Below the pieces are notes generated by a model. The model worked only from the letters and a program-made list of their open reading frames with translations. It did no database searches and was not told the origin of the DNA. Both the position numbers and the translations under genes were made by a program. Shown here in pieces: positions 29,023 through 37,241 of a stretch of 54,714 nucleotides of DNA. The first letter of the stretch is position 1, and every line of letters starts with the position of its first letter. This DNA is from a virus: positions 1 through 54,714 of IMG/VR virus record IMGVR_UViG_3300042549_005982, one strand, 5' to 3'.

Positions 29023-29045
29023 GCCCACTACGGATTGCGTATAAG

Positions 29046-30410
29046 ATGGACTTAACCGCACAAAATGCAAAAGTGATTGAGTGGCCGGAAAAGCTGCAAT
29101 GCTTGTTCTGGCCGCAGGTCAATGGTTTGCCTGTGCGTTATCGAGTTTTATATGGCGGTCGTGGTGGCGCGAAGTCATGGGGAATTGCGAGGGCACTGGT
29201 GCTGCTTGCGGCAAAAAAGACCCTTCGCATTCTCTGTGCTCGTGAATTACAAAACTCAATTCGTGACTCGGTGCACAGAGTTTTAAGTGACCAGATTGAT
29301 CTTTTAGGACTGCAAGGTTTTTATCAGATCGAGCAGGCAAGAATTTATTGCCCGTCTACAGGCTCGGAATTTTCTTTCGAGGGCATTCGAAACAATGTCA
29401 CGAAGATTAAGTCATATGAAGGTGTGGACATTTGCTGGGTGGAAGAAGCGAATAAAGTCACGAAGACCTCGTGGGACGTGCTTATTCCGACGATCCGTAA
29501 GGAAGGTTCTGAAATCTGGGCTTCGTTTAACCCGGAGCTTGAGAGCGATGATACGTATGTGAGATTTGTGCTGCAGCCGCCGAAGAACGCGATTGTGCAG
29601 AAGATTTCATGGCGCGATAATCCGTGGTTTCCGCAGGTTTTGAAGCAGGAAATGCTCGATCTTAAAGTCCGCGACCGCGATGCGTATTTGCATGTGTGGG
29701 AAGGGGAGTGCCGAAAAAGTCTGGAAGGAGCGGTTTATGCGGACGAACTTCGTGACTGCGCTGAAGAAGGTCGTATCACACACGTTCCTCACCATTCTAG
29801 CTCTGCTGTTAATTTGTATTTCGATCTTGGCCGGTCAGACAGCACGGCAATTATCTTCGAGCAATACGTCGGAATGCAACGACGAGTCGTGGACTTTTAC
29901 GAGAATCGACTCAAAGGGCTAGATCATTACATTCATGTGCTGCGCACACGCAGGGGCTCCACGGGCGAACTTTATGACTATGGTATCTGCTGGTTGCCGC
30001 ATGACGCTCGGGCCAAGACATTAGGTTCGAAGAAGTCGATAGAAGAGCAGATGCGTGATGCGGGTTTTCAGGTTCGGATCGTGCCGAGGTTGAGCAAGTT
30101 CGACGGGATTATTGCGGCGAGAAGCATTTTCCCGACATGCTGGTTTGATGCCGCAAAATGTGAGAAGGGGCTTTTACACGCTCTTCGGCATTATCATTAC
30201 GAAGAAAACCCCGTGACTGAGACGTTCAGCGCGGAACCTGTGCATGATTGGTCGTCTCATGCTGCTGACGCTTTTCGATACATGGCTATTGCCTCGAACG
30301 AAGGCGGATCGGATGGGCGCAGTCGTAAGGTGGCGGGGGCGCTAAAGCGTCAAAGCGGGTTAATGGGTAAGCTGCAGAATTTGGGCGAAAGCCTGGGATG
30401 GATGGGATAA
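29046..30410 (+). CDS. terL: Terminase large subunit (PBSX/Terminase_3 type)
   Basis: The 454-residue packaging motor has Walker A GGRGGAKS at 37-44 and Walker B VDICWVEEAN near 127-136, forming the ATPase. The nuclease domain has YFDLGRSDSTAII with Asp260, and the later WSSHAADAFRYMAI near the C-terminus supplies the last acidic residue. This is the PBSX-family organisation. It translocates DNA through the portal and cuts headful concatemers. The ribosome site is weak, and the stop overlaps one base before the portal ATG, so the two are coupled. Confidence 0.93.
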   Translation: MDLTAQNAKVIEWPEKLQCLFWPQVNGLPVRYRVLYGGRGGAKSWGIARALVLLAAKKTLRILCARELQNSIRDSVHRVLSDQIDLLGLQGFYQIEQARIYCPSTGSEFSFEGIRNNVTKIKSYEGVDICWVEEANKVTKTSWDVLIPTIRKEGSEIWASFNPELESDDTYVRFVLQPPKNAIVQKISWRDNPWFPQVLKQEMLDLKVRDRDAYLHVWEGECRKSLEGAVYADELRDCAEEGRITHVPHHSSSAVNLYFDLGRSDSTAIIFEQYVGMQRRVVDFYENRLKGLDHYIHVLRTRRGSTGELYDYGICWLPHDARAKTLGSKKSIEEQMRDAGFQVRIVPRLSKFDGIIAARSIFPTCWFDAAKCEKGLLHALRHYHYEENPVTETFSAEPVHDWSSHAADAFRYMAIASNEGGSDGRSRKVAGALKRQSGLMGKLQNLGESLGWMG

Positions 30411-32612
30411 ATGGCACGGCAAGCAGTTGACAGCGATAAATTCCAGAAAGTCCTGAAACGTGCGCAAGAGCGTTTTAAGCGTTGCGAAGGCTGGGAAAGC
30501 TACGCCCGCAGATTGTTCATGGATGACATTCGTTTTGCGAATGCGGACGCTGACAATAAATATCAGTGGCCGACGCGCATGTGGAATGATCGGCAGCGCG
30601 ATGAGCGTCCTGCCTTAACGATCAACAAGACCCGTCAGCATAATCTGAACATCATTAACGATGCGAAGATGAATAAGCCGGGAATTAAGTATCGTGCTGC
30701 TGGTAATGGTGCGACAGCGGAAAGTGCTCGAATTTGGGACGGAATCGCGAGACACATTGAGTATCAGTCAAATGCCCCGGCGCACTACGATTACGCCACG
30801 CGCTTTCAGGTCGAAGCTGGCATCGGCTATCTGCGTGTCAACACGGACTACGTGGACGAGAACTCGTTCGATCAGGAAATTTATATCACGAGTATCGCAG
30901 ACCCGCTGACGGTTTATATTGACCCGGACGCGAAGGCTCCGGCGAAAGAAGATGCGCGCTTTGCGTTTATCTTCGAAGACATGCCGAAAGATTTGTTCGA
31001 CCAGAAATATCCGCAGTATAAGCAGTTTGCTGGGCAGGAAGTTCTTGTTGGCGAAAAAGGCTGGTATGACGAGGACCATGTTCGCGTTGCGGAATATTTT
31101 GAAGCGGAAGACGTGAACGATGAACTGCTGATGTTCGATGGTCCGAATGGTCAGCCAATGACGCTTATGGCCTCGGACTTGCGGAAGGTCGATCCGAAAA
31201 GTAAAATTTTTGATGATCCCCAGACCCGTAAACGTGACGTGACTCGCCGTGTGATCCATTACCACTTTATTGTTGGTAATCATGTGGTGCAGGAAGAAGA
31301 AAAGGTTTGGATTGGCAAGACCATTCCGATTATTCCAGTTGTTGGTGAGGAAACGATTATTGAGGGAAGGCTGGACCGTAAAGGTCACACCCGTGCGTTA
31401 AAAGACCCTCAGCGTATGTATAACTATTGGGCGTCTGCTGCAGTAGAATACGGAGCCTTGCAGTCCAAAACTCCATGGATCGTTGGAGTGGAAAGCGTAG
31501 AAGGCTTTGAGGAATACTGGGCTACGGCGAATCGCCAAAATCATGCGTATCTGCCTTATAAGTCTGTTGGAGATGATGGTAAGCCTTTGCCTCCACCTTC
31601 TCGTATTGAACCACCTGTGCCGTCGCCGGTCGCGCTAAAAGGCATGGAAGTGGCGAATGTTGAAATGCAGATGGTTTCCGGGCAATACGAAAACCAACTG
31701 GGTATGCAGGGAAATGAACGCACGGGGAAAGCCATAGCCGAAAGGCAACGGCAGGGAGATCGTGCGACTTATCATTTTATCGACCATCTGGCGATTGCTA
31801 TTCGGCAGGTTGGTAAGATCATTCTTGATCTCGTGCCGAAAGTTTACGACACCAACCGTGTTGTGATGATTTTGGCTGAGAACAATGAGAGTCTGGAAGT
31901 CAAGCTCGATCCGCAGTTGCAGCAAGCGCATATGCTGGAATTGAATGAGAATAATGAAGTGATCGGGCGGGTGCTGAACCCGGCGGTCGGAAGTTATGAA
32001 GTGCTGGCTGATGTGGGTCCGGGCTATGCGACGAGACGTGAGGAAGCGTTTAATGCGCTGACTCTGATCCTGACGCAGAACCCTGCGCTGACGAGCGTTA
32101 TTGGCGACATCATGTTCCGCGCTGGCGACTTCCCGATGGCGGAAGAAGCGGCAGAGCGTCTGAAGCGCATGGTTCCCCCGCAGGCGCTCGGTCAAGGCCC
32201 GTCGCAAAACGAGCAGATGCTTGCCGCACAACTTCAGCAGATGCAGCAGGCCCTTCAAGCCTCTATGGATGAGTTGGCGAAGGAAAAAGGCAAATCCCAG
32301 GCGAGACTCGAAAAAAGAGAGGTCGAGGTTTACGACGCGATCACTAAACGTCTGGACATTCTACTCAAGAATGTGGGAATGTCGCCGCAGCAGAACGCGC
32401 AAATTACCGATCAGGCTGTGCAGGAAAGCACCGAAGTCCCGATCAGCGATACCTACGAAGGGCACGAAGATCAGATGCCGGGACGGCAGATGGCGTTGCC
32501 GCTTGAGGATCACGAAATGCCAGAAGGCGCGTTTCGTGGAGAAGATGGACATGCTTATGCGCCACACCCGGAAATGCCCGGAATGATGGCCCGCGTTACG
32601 AAGGAGAGTTGA
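30411..32612 (+). CDS. Portal protein, P22-like
   Basis: The 733-residue protein has the P22-type portal signature: an N-terminal helical region (RRLFMDDIRFANADADNKYQ), PALTINKTRQHNLNIINDAK, then YDYATRFQVEAGIGYLRVNT and the later VSGQYENQLGMQGNERTGKA. The C-terminal third is a long helix/coiled coil (LQQMQQALQASMDELAKEKG), like the P22 barrel. It forms the 12-subunit vertex through which DNA is packed. Its length matches P22 gp1 (725). It starts immediately after terL. Confidence 0.92.
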   Translation: MARQAVDSDKFQKVLKRAQERFKRCEGWESYARRLFMDDIRFANADADNKYQWPTRMWNDRQRDERPALTINKTRQHNLNIINDAKMNKPGIKYRAAGNGATAESARIWDGIARHIEYQSNAPAHYDYATRFQVEAGIGYLRVNTDYVDENSFDQEIYITSIADPLTVYIDPDAKAPAKEDARFAFIFEDMPKDLFDQKYPQYKQFAGQEVLVGEKGWYDEDHVRVAEYFEAEDVNDELLMFDGPNGQPMTLMASDLRKVDPKSKIFDDPQTRKRDVTRRVIHYHFIVGNHVVQEEEKVWIGKTIPIIPVVGEETIIEGRLDRKGHTRALKDPQRMYNYWASAAVEYGALQSKTPWIVGVESVEGFEEYWATANRQNHAYLPYKSVGDDGKPLPPPSRIEPPVPSPVALKGMEVANVEMQMVSGQYENQLGMQGNERTGKAIAERQRQGDRATYHFIDHLAIAIRQVGKIILDLVPKVYDTNRVVMILAENNESLEVKLDPQLQQAHMLELNENNEVIGRVLNPAVGSYEVLADVGPGYATRREEAFNALTLILTQNPALTSVIGDIMFRAGDFPMAEEAAERLKRMVPPQALGQGPSQNEQMLAAQLQQMQQALQASMDELAKEKGKSQARLEKREVEVYDAITKRLDILLKNVGMSPQQNAQITDQAVQESTEVPISDTYEGHEDQMPGRQMALPLEDHEMPEGAFRGEDGHAYAPHPEMPGMMARVTKES

Positions 32613-32613
32613 G

Positions 32614-34026
32614 ATGGCTTACTGGGATGAAGTGCTCGGCAATGTGCCGGAAGGTTTAATGGGTTCCGCGCAGGGCATGTATGATGTAGCCACAAATCCT
32701 CTCCAGGCTGCGCAGGGTGTTGGTTATTATGCAATGCACCCGCAAGAGGCAGCAGCTCGTGCTTATGGGCATTATGCCAGACGTTATAAAAATTTGCCGA
32801 CTGCGATGGAAACATTTCGGCAGAATCCTGTAAGTGTTGCGGAGGACCTTTTGCCTCTGGCGGCGCTGAGAGGACTTGCAAAAAAAGGTGCAAAAGCTGG
32901 GGCCAAAAAAGGAGCGCAGGAAGCGGCTCGCCGTGAAATTGCAGGGCCTGCGGCTATCGAAGGGGAAGTGCTTCCCCCTAGACCGCAAATTGGCTATATG
33001 CCCCCGGAGCCTGTTCCGGCTGCGCCGTATTATCGCAATGTCCCGCCGGAAATGGGCACGTCGATGCGTCCGATGACGCCGTTCCAGCAGAACCAAGTCG
33101 GCCTTTCGACTGGGCGGTTTGGTATGCAGGGTTATGCGCCGGAAATGGCTGTCACGGACTTTGAGTCGTATGCTCCGGGTGGCATGGGCCGCACGACTAC
33201 TGGTCCGACGCCGATGAACAAGTTCGATCAGAACATGATGGACGCTTATCGCCGTGGTCGAATGAGCACAGGTGCTTCACGCGGAATGTATGGCGAATAC
33301 ACTCCGGAGGAAATGGGCTCCGCAGTTGCGCCGTATCGGCAGGGTGGACTGGTTTATGAGCCTGTCGGCCCGCAGGGTGCAGCTCCTCGTCAGATTGGCG
33401 GTCCGCAGGGTGCGCCGCGTTTGGGCTATGAGCGAGGCCCGATTGAGGGTGAATGGTCGGAAGTCTATGGCATCGGTGGCCCGCAGGGTCGTCCGGGTTA
33501 TGGCGGCGAAACGTCGATGGGTTCTCGCATGGCTGCGGGGGCATATCCCTATGTCTCAAATGCTGGACGCGGAGGGCTGCCGTGGGGCACGATGGCCGGA
33601 ATTGGTGCCGCTGGTGCAGCTTTTCCAATGGCGATGGATTATTTTTCGAATAATCCATTGCAGCCTACAAATGCGCCGGAAGCTGCAGCTCTGCATCCGA
33701 CTTTCCATGGTCAGATGGGGCCAGTGGAATTGCCGAGCGAACGCCGAGTTGCGCAACTTCCGCCTTTAGATATTTATTCACGTCGAGGGGGCGCTGCTGC
33801 GGCTCCTTCCGCACCGACAGGTAAATCACAAAAAGGAGCAAGAGGTGCTGGACAGAAGGGTGCACCGTTGCCGCCAACTCGCCCGGAAGAATATAATGCA
33901 GGTCAGTTTGAACCTAACCTGAATTACCAGTTTACTGCTGCGCTTGATGCGTTATTTGGACAGCGAGAAGCCAAACGTGGCCGCAACACTCAAGAATATT
34001 ACGCCACAAACCCGTGGCCGTATTAA
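32614..34026 (+). CDS. Gly/Pro-rich virion protein, unassigned (470 aa)
   Basis: An N-terminal helical part with a basic Lys/Ala-rich stretch (AKKGAKAGAKKGAQEAARRE) leads to a long low-complexity region rich in Gly, Pro, Tyr and Met, with several GPQG units (VGPQGAAPRQ, GGPQGAPRLGY, GGPQGRPGYGG) resembling short collagen-like segments. A transmembrane-like stretch (GTMAGIGAAGAAFPMAMDYF) sits near residue 335. Located between portal and scaffold, it is probably a head or ejection protein; I do not recognise a homologue. Confidence 0.55.
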   Translation: MAYWDEVLGNVPEGLMGSAQGMYDVATNPLQAAQGVGYYAMHPQEAAARAYGHYARRYKNLPTAMETFRQNPVSVAEDLLPLAALRGLAKKGAKAGAKKGAQEAARREIAGPAAIEGEVLPPRPQIGYMPPEPVPAAPYYRNVPPEMGTSMRPMTPFQQNQVGLSTGRFGMQGYAPEMAVTDFESYAPGGMGRTTTGPTPMNKFDQNMMDAYRRGRMSTGASRGMYGEYTPEEMGSAVAPYRQGGLVYEPVGPQGAAPRQIGGPQGAPRLGYERGPIEGEWSEVYGIGGPQGRPGYGGETSMGSRMAAGAYPYVSNAGRGGLPWGTMAGIGAAGAAFPMAMDYFSNNPLQPTNAPEAAALHPTFHGQMGPVELPSERRVAQLPPLDIYSRRGGAAAAPSAPTGKSQKGARGAGQKGAPLPPTRPEEYNAGQFEPNLNYQFTAALDALFGQREAKRGRNTQEYYATNPWPY

Positions 34027-34028
34027 CA

Positions 34029-34049
34029 GAAGGGGGAACTTCCCCCTTC
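34029..34049 (+). terminator. Hairpin after the Gly/Pro-rich gene
   Basis: GAAGGGGGAA and TTCCCCCTTC pair almost without a loop. No T-tract follows, so it is a weak terminator or an RNA-processing site before the head gene cluster. Confidence 0.45.
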
Positions 34050-34067
34050 ACACTATAGGAGCCAAGA

Positions 34068-34400
34068 ATGTCAAGAGAGCCGTTGATTAGGTTGCCGGGA
34101 AAAGGCGCACATGCCCATAAACTGGTGGCGAAAACTGCGATGGAAATGGCGCAGGAAGTCTATGAAAAGAATGCTGGACGCTCAAACGATTTTTATGAAA
34201 AGTATCCAGATCGTGAAGCGTATGTTTCAAGTTGCTGGGCGCTTTATCTTGATGCTGCTAGGACCACTTTGACGCAGTTATTGACTACGAACATGGATGA
34301 CAACTTGAAGCAAGAGATATATGATGCCTTGGTGAAAGACGCTACGTTGCGTCGAGGACGTGAGGGCGTCCTTCAAATGAAACACGGTGCAGGAGCCTAA
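34068..34400 (+). CDS. Helical head-region protein (110 aa)
   Basis: The ATG follows AGGAG. All-helical sequence (AHKLVAKTAMEMAQEVYEKN, DNLKQEIYDALVKDATLRRG). Small helical proteins at this position occur in other P22-like genomes without clear function. The stop is one base before the scaffold start. Confidence 0.58.
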   Translation: MSREPLIRLPGKGAHAHKLVAKTAMEMAQEVYEKNAGRSNDFYEKYPDREAYVSSCWALYLDAARTTLTQLLTTNMDDNLKQEIYDALVKDATLRRGREGVLQMKHGAGA

Positions 34401-34401
34401 C

Positions 34402-35172
34402 ATGAAAACTTTGATGCTGAATTTTTGGGAAGGCGCGATGCGCCAAAGTGACGGAGAGCAGGGCGCGGCACCGCCAGAGGCACCAGCCGCTGTCGAGGCT
34501 CCCGTTGTGGCCGATGCTGGTCAAGAAACGGTAGCAGATAGCGTTCCCCACGATGCTGCTCCCGATGAAAGCTCTGCGAAACCCCCGCAGGGCCTGCTTG
34601 ACCGCATCGGCCAGCTTACTCGCCAAAAGCGTGAACTTGAAGAACGACTGCAGCAGGTTCAATACTATCAGCAGCCGCAGGCTTATGAACAGCCGCAGGA
34701 TGCTGGTTACGATCCTCGCACCGTGCAGTTGGAAATTCACCGGCAGGCCCAGGAACTCGCCAAACATCAGGCTTGGAAAGATACGACTGACAAGATTTGG
34801 AATGAGGGCCTGAACAAGTTTGGCGATTGGGCTCCGCAGCTTAACAACATGGCTCAGATTTTAGGTGGTATTCCGACCACGCTGACAGAAGCTGCGATTG
34901 AAACTGGAAATCCGCAGGACGTGCTTTATCATCTGGCAAAGAACCCTGATGAAGCAGCGCGGATTGCGATGCTTCCGCCGACAAGGCAGGCGGTGGCGGT
35001 CGCAAAATTAGCGAGTGGATTGAACGCACCGAAACGTGTTTCGTCTGCTCCTCCGCCCATTACTCCGAAAGTGCAGGGTATTGGGTCTGCTCCGGCGACC
35101 CTTGACGATCCCAACATTTCTATGGAAGAATGGGCAAGATTACGCAACGAGGCAACTCGTCGCAGAAGGTAG
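34402..35172 (+). CDS. Scaffolding protein-like (256 aa)
   Basis: AGGAG precedes the ATG. An acidic Ala/Glu/Pro-rich N-terminal half is followed by a coiled coil (DRIGQLTRQKRELEERLQQV) and a basic C-terminal helix (LRNEATRRRR), the typical arrangement of scaffolds whose C-terminus contacts coat protein. It is directly upstream of the coat gene. It would template procapsid assembly and then leave. Confidence 0.72.
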   Translation: MKTLMLNFWEGAMRQSDGEQGAAPPEAPAAVEAPVVADAGQETVADSVPHDAAPDESSAKPPQGLLDRIGQLTRQKRELEERLQQVQYYQQPQAYEQPQDAGYDPRTVQLEIHRQAQELAKHQAWKDTTDKIWNEGLNKFGDWAPQLNNMAQILGGIPTTLTEAAIETGNPQDVLYHLAKNPDEAARIAMLPPTRQAVAVAKLASGLNAPKRVSSAPPPITPKVQGIGSAPATLDDPNISMEEWARLRNEATRRRR

Positions 35173-35333
35173 GCGGGATCACCTTACGATCCCCCCTCTC
35201 TGGCCGCAGGGTAAGTGGTCTGGGCTGGCCCGACAAAGTGACGGACGCGGGCACCGTCGAAACGCAGAGGACTCCCTCCTGCTTTTGGCTTTTGAACAGC
35301 GCGTCCGCGCACTTACTAGGAGGGCCGTAGGCC

Positions 35334-36545
35334 ATGTCGAATACAATTCTTACAATTAACATGATTACCCGTGAGGCCGTTCGCCTCTGGGTCAATACCA
35401 ACTCGTTCCTGCAGCATATCGACACGCAGTATGACGATCAGTTCGCCATTACCGGCGCGAAGATCGGCCAGAGCCTGCGTATCCGCCTGCCGAACGACTA
35501 CACCGTTCGCACGGGTCCGGTCGCGCAGATTCAGGATACGGCGGAAACCAGCACCACGCTGACGCTCGCCACCCAGAAGGGCGTTGACGTGTCGTTCAAC
35601 TCTGCCGAGCGCACGATGTCCTTGGACGATTACTCCAAGCGCATTCTTGCTCCGGCGGTGAACAATCTGGTCGGCGCGGTTGCGGCGGACGTTATGTCTG
35701 GCGTTGAAGGCGGCGTTTCGAACCTTGTTGGCAACTTTGACGCTGCTGGCAATCTGCTGCGTCCGACGCTCGACACTTGGCTGCAGGCTAAGGCGCTGTT
35801 GTCCTTGCGTTCGGCCCCCACGGATAACCGCAAGTTCATTCTTGATCCGGTTTCCATGGCCCGCACGGTGCAGAACCTGTCCGGTCTTCTCAATCCTGCG
35901 ACGGAAATCTCCGAGCAGTATCGCAAGGGTGAAGTTTATAACGCGATTGGCTTCGACTGGTTCGAAGATCAGACCGTTATTAAGCACACGACTGGCACGT
36001 ATGTCGCTGGTGTTTCTCCGACCGTCAACGGTGCGAACCAGACGGGCACGAGCATCAACATCACGATTGGCGCTTCGTCGTTCACCGTTGGCGACATCAT
36101 CACCTTTGCTGGCGTGAACGCGGTCAACCGCATCACCAAGGTTTCGACGGGTGAACTGCAGCAGTTCGTTGTGACGAGCTACGCTGGCGGTGTGCTGGGT
36201 ATCTATCCGGCTATCGTTCCGCCGTCCGGTGGTAATCCGGTTCAGTATCAGACGGTTACTGCTTCGCCTGCGAACGGCGCGCAGATCAACAGCCTGACGC
36301 TGACGGGCACGGTTTATCGCAAGAACCTTGCGTTTATTCCCGATGCCGTCACGATGGCGACCGCCGATCTGGAAATGCCGAAGAACATGCAGGAAGTCGC
36401 TCGTGAGCGTATGGACGGCGTGTCTCTCCGTATGGTCACTGGCTTCGACATTAAGTCGGATCAGTTCATCACCCGTCTGGACGTTCTTTACGGTTATCTC
36501 TGGGTTCGCCCGGAGTGGGCCGTGGTTGTCGCGGACATCATCTAA
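35334..36545 (+). CDS. Major capsid protein, P22 coat-like
   Basis: Residues 1-40 (MSNTILTINMITREAVRLWV NTNS-region) match the N-arm of P22-type coat proteins. The HK97 fold follows, and residues 220-310 form a beta-rich insertion (INITIGASSFTVGDIITFAG) in the place of the P22 I-domain. DVSFNSAERTMSLDDYSKRI and the C-terminal RLDVLYGYLWVRPEWAVVV fit the A-domain region. It has 403 residues, against 430 in P22. AGGAGG lies 10 bases upstream and a strong hairpin follows. It forms the icosahedral shell. Confidence 0.9.
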   Translation: MSNTILTINMITREAVRLWVNTNSFLQHIDTQYDDQFAITGAKIGQSLRIRLPNDYTVRTGPVAQIQDTAETSTTLTLATQKGVDVSFNSAERTMSLDDYSKRILAPAVNNLVGAVAADVMSGVEGGVSNLVGNFDAAGNLLRPTLDTWLQAKALLSLRSAPTDNRKFILDPVSMARTVQNLSGLLNPATEISEQYRKGEVYNAIGFDWFEDQTVIKHTTGTYVAGVSPTVNGANQTGTSINITIGASSFTVGDIITFAGVNAVNRITKVSTGELQQFVVTSYAGGVLGIYPAIVPPSGGNPVQYQTVTASPANGAQINSLTLTGTVYRKNLAFIPDAVTMATADLEMPKNMQEVARERMDGVSLRMVTGFDIKSDQFITRLDVLYGYLWVRPEWAVVVADII

Positions 36546-36555
36546 TCGCAAAAAG

Positions 36556-36584
36556 CTGGGGGCTTCGGCCCCCGGCATCTTTAA
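36556..36584 (+). terminator. Terminator with TTCG tetraloop after the coat gene
   Basis: CTGGGGGC, TTCG, GCCCCCGG forms a very stable stem followed by CATCTTT. A strong hairpin after the coat gene would favour high coat mRNA with partial read-through. Confidence 0.75.
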
Positions 36585-36595
36585 GGAGCATGGAA

Positions 36596-36922
36596 ATGGC
36601 TAAAACAAGACAGCAGTATCTCGGTGTTTACGAGAATATGGATTTCCCTGATTATAAGTTTGAGGAATATCCGAAAGTTGTTGGTTATCGGGACGAGAAA
36701 AAGACGATCCCGATTATTGTTGGGAACGCGAAAGAGGAAGTGGAATTTATCACCACTGGTTCTCCGGGCGCGCATATTTCCCGAGAAGATGAACTTCAGG
36801 CTGAACTTGATCGTAAGGCTATGGAGTTGGAAGTTGCGAAAAAGCAACTTGCGGAACTCAAGGCAGGACAGGAAAAGGCGAAAGCATCTTTGCCGCTCCC
36901 TGCTGGTAAAAAAGAAGGTTAA
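36596..36922 (+). CDS. Head-region hypothetical protein (108 aa)
   Basis: AAGGAG lies seven bases before the ATG. The first 55 residues are beta-rich (YKFEEYPKVVGYRDEKKTIP), and the C-terminal half is a coiled coil (LQAELDRKAMELEVAKKQLA). Possibly a head-completion or decoration protein; no family is recognised. Confidence 0.57.
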   Translation: MAKTRQQYLGVYENMDFPDYKFEEYPKVVGYRDEKKTIPIIVGNAKEEVEFITTGSPGAHISREDELQAELDRKAMELEVAKKQLAELKAGQEKAKASLPLPAGKKEG

Positions 36923-36926
36923 GAAG

Positions 36927-36959
36927 TTTGGTGGTTTGAAATATAACCACCAACTTTTT
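36927..36959 (+). terminator. Intrinsic terminator with 9-bp stem and T5
   Basis: TTGGTGGTT, an 8-base loop, AACCACCAA, then C and TTTTT. It lies between the 108-aa head gene and the 84-aa protein. Confidence 0.8.
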
Positions 36960-36974
36960 GTATAAGGCGAGACG

Positions 36975-37229
36975 ATGGGATCGAAAGTTTCAAGACAACA
37001 GTTTCTTGCGGCAGCGGCTGCAAACGGAAACGCTGAGACTTTCTTTCAAGCCGTGTCTGCGGATAAAGCCAATCCGAATTGGATACAATACAATTCTGCG
37101 GTTTGCATCAGCAACACGGACTCTCTTGCAAGTCTGTATCAAGTTCTATTCGGACTTGATGACATGAACATGATAGAATTTTTCCAGCAAGCTGCGAAGT
37201 TGCCTGGTGGAAATAAAAGCTGCAATTAA
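36975..37229 (+). CDS. Stand-alone copy of the tail-factor N-terminal module (84 aa)
   Basis: The protein begins GSKVSRQQFLAAAAANGNAE and has FFQAVSADKANPNWIQYNSA and KLPGGNKSC. Residues 1-84 align with the first 85 of the gp4-like tail factor at 39558 (VSRQQFFEAVAQQASLEILF, FQAVSADKADPSWVQFNAAT, LPGSTSCC). It is a paralogue lacking the gp4 part. AAGGCGAG precedes the ATG. It probably binds the same partner as that module. Confidence 0.72.
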   Translation: MGSKVSRQQFLAAAAANGNAETFFQAVSADKANPNWIQYNSAVCISNTDSLASLYQVLFGLDDMNMIEFFQQAAKLPGGNKSCN

Positions 37230-37241
37230 AGGATTGGTGAA

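Noticed and set aside
34050-34060. CACTATAGGAG resembles a T7-type phage promoter.
   Set aside because: Only nine bases match, the upstream half is absent, and the phage encodes no single-subunit RNA polymerase. The AGGAG part is the ribosome site of the next gene.
35316-36578. A 420-codon open frame antisense to the major capsid gene.
   Set aside because: It mirrors the coat gene, has Arg/Asn-rich shadow composition and no ribosome site; the plus-strand protein is clearly P22 coat-like.
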